Shown here: piece by piece, positions 13,687-13,745 of the stretch
Numbering within the stretch: the first letter of the stretch is position 1
Layout of the letters: every line of letters starts with the position of its first letter
Origin: an uncultured Oscillospiraceae bacterium
GTDB lineage: Bacteria; Bacillota; Clostridia; Oscillospirales; Oscillospiraceae
Direction of reading: 5' to 3'
DNA length: 13,745 bases
NCBI GenBank assembly: GCA_934668605.1
Contig: CAKUNY010000045.1
Location: forward strand, 1 to 13,745
Translations under genes and position numbers: made by a program
Notes under the pieces: model-generated
Seen by the model: the letters and a program-made list of their open reading frames with translations, nothing else
Told to the model about the DNA's origin: nothing
The model's database searches: none

Positions 13687-13722
13687 CCGCAAGGATTTTT
13701 GCAGAGCAAAAATGCCTTGCGG
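13687..13722 (-). repeat. 36-nt bulged hairpin, copy B (inverted)
   Basis: On the + strand: CCGCAAGG, ATTTTTGC, loop aga, GCAAAAAT, bulged G (13714), CCTTGCGG. Read on the minus strand it is CCGCAAGG, bulged C, ATTTTTGC, tct loop and so on, aligning position by position with copy A. Differences fall in paired positions and are matched by changes in the partner base. Confidence 0.85.
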
Positions 13723-13745
13723 CGGACGAGACTTTCAAATTTGCT

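Larger units (their letters stand above)
13303..13745. repeat. Hairpin cluster, no gene recognised
   Basis: About 440 bases without a convincing CDS on either strand hold a chain of inverted repeats: TGGCGC/GCGCCA (13314-13327), CTGGCAG-aagc-CTGCCAG (13336-13353), CGCTTCTT/AAGAAGCG (13374-13398), AGGAAACCCTT-gag-AAGGGTTTCCT (13431-13455), CAGAGGG/CCCTCTG (13474-13494), GGTAC/GTACC (13512-13528), and then the three larger hairpins at 13600-13635, 13650-13680 and 13687-13722. The long open minus-strand frame across it (13240-13692) matches no family I know. The region continues beyond the window. It may be a structured RNA, a repeat element or the edge of a mobile element. Confidence 0.7.

Noticed and set aside
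13240..13692. 150-codon minus-strand frame over the right-end hairpins
   Set aside because: It overlaps the end of a well supported + strand gene, has no recognised domain, and is built from hairpin arms. It would be the only minus-strand gene in the window.

Overview
The window is a 13.7 kb stretch of a moderately GC-rich Firmicutes (Clostridia) chromosome. An Oscillospiraceae-like gut anaerobe is my best guess, without a database search. The reasons are a tryptophan T-box leader, consensus sigma-A promoters, strong AGGAGG-type ribosome binding sites, a short ProB without a PUA domain, and a TrpXYZ-type ABC operon. Every convincing protein gene lies on the + strand. The density is that of ordinary core chromosome, with no phage, IS or CRISPR signal. 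The unusual content sits between genes.

Layout: (1) 2-1890, the end of an xdhC/coxI-family gene followed by a P-loop NTPase (THEP1-like) fused to a Nudix hydrolase. (2) 1891-2115, an intergenic stretch with a hairpin repeat element whose second copy lies at 10175-10285. (3) 2116-4012, a two-gene unit of purine nucleoside phosphorylase and a divergent MtnA-like sugar-1-phosphate isomerase. (4) 4013-4744, a hairpin-rich intergenic region containing a complete miniature transcription unit (promoter, RBS, 26-codon hydrophobic ORF, terminator). (5) 4745-6777, proB-proA, the first two steps of proline synthesis, translationally coupled. (6) 6797-10135, a tryptophan-specific T-box riboswitch, a possible 22-codon leader peptide, and a substrate-binding lipoprotein, permease and ATPase (trpXYZ-type tryptophan uptake), closed by a terminator. 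(7) 10346-13271, a promoter driving rimM-trmD-sirtuin-homocysteine methyltransferase in tight or overlapping order. (8) 13272-13745, no gene, but a dense cluster of long perfect hairpins.

How the genes fit together: the T-box reads uncharged tRNA-Trp and controls tryptophan import. The PNP and MtnA-like pair suggests that nucleoside sugars are released as sugar-1-phosphate and then isomerised. A His-to-Thr change at the PNP 5'-OH contact makes 5'-modified nucleosides a testable substrate class. rimM-trmD is a ribosome/tRNA maturation pair that here runs on into a sirtuin and a stand-alone zinc homocysteine methyltransferase, instead of the usual rplS.

The best hunting targets are the hairpin cluster at the right end, where two 36-nt bulged hairpins in opposite orientation differ only by compensatory base pairs; the two-copy repeat, whose arms also covary; the 26-aa membrane-peptide unit; and the leader ORF behind the T-box. 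No clearly new multi-gene system is visible.
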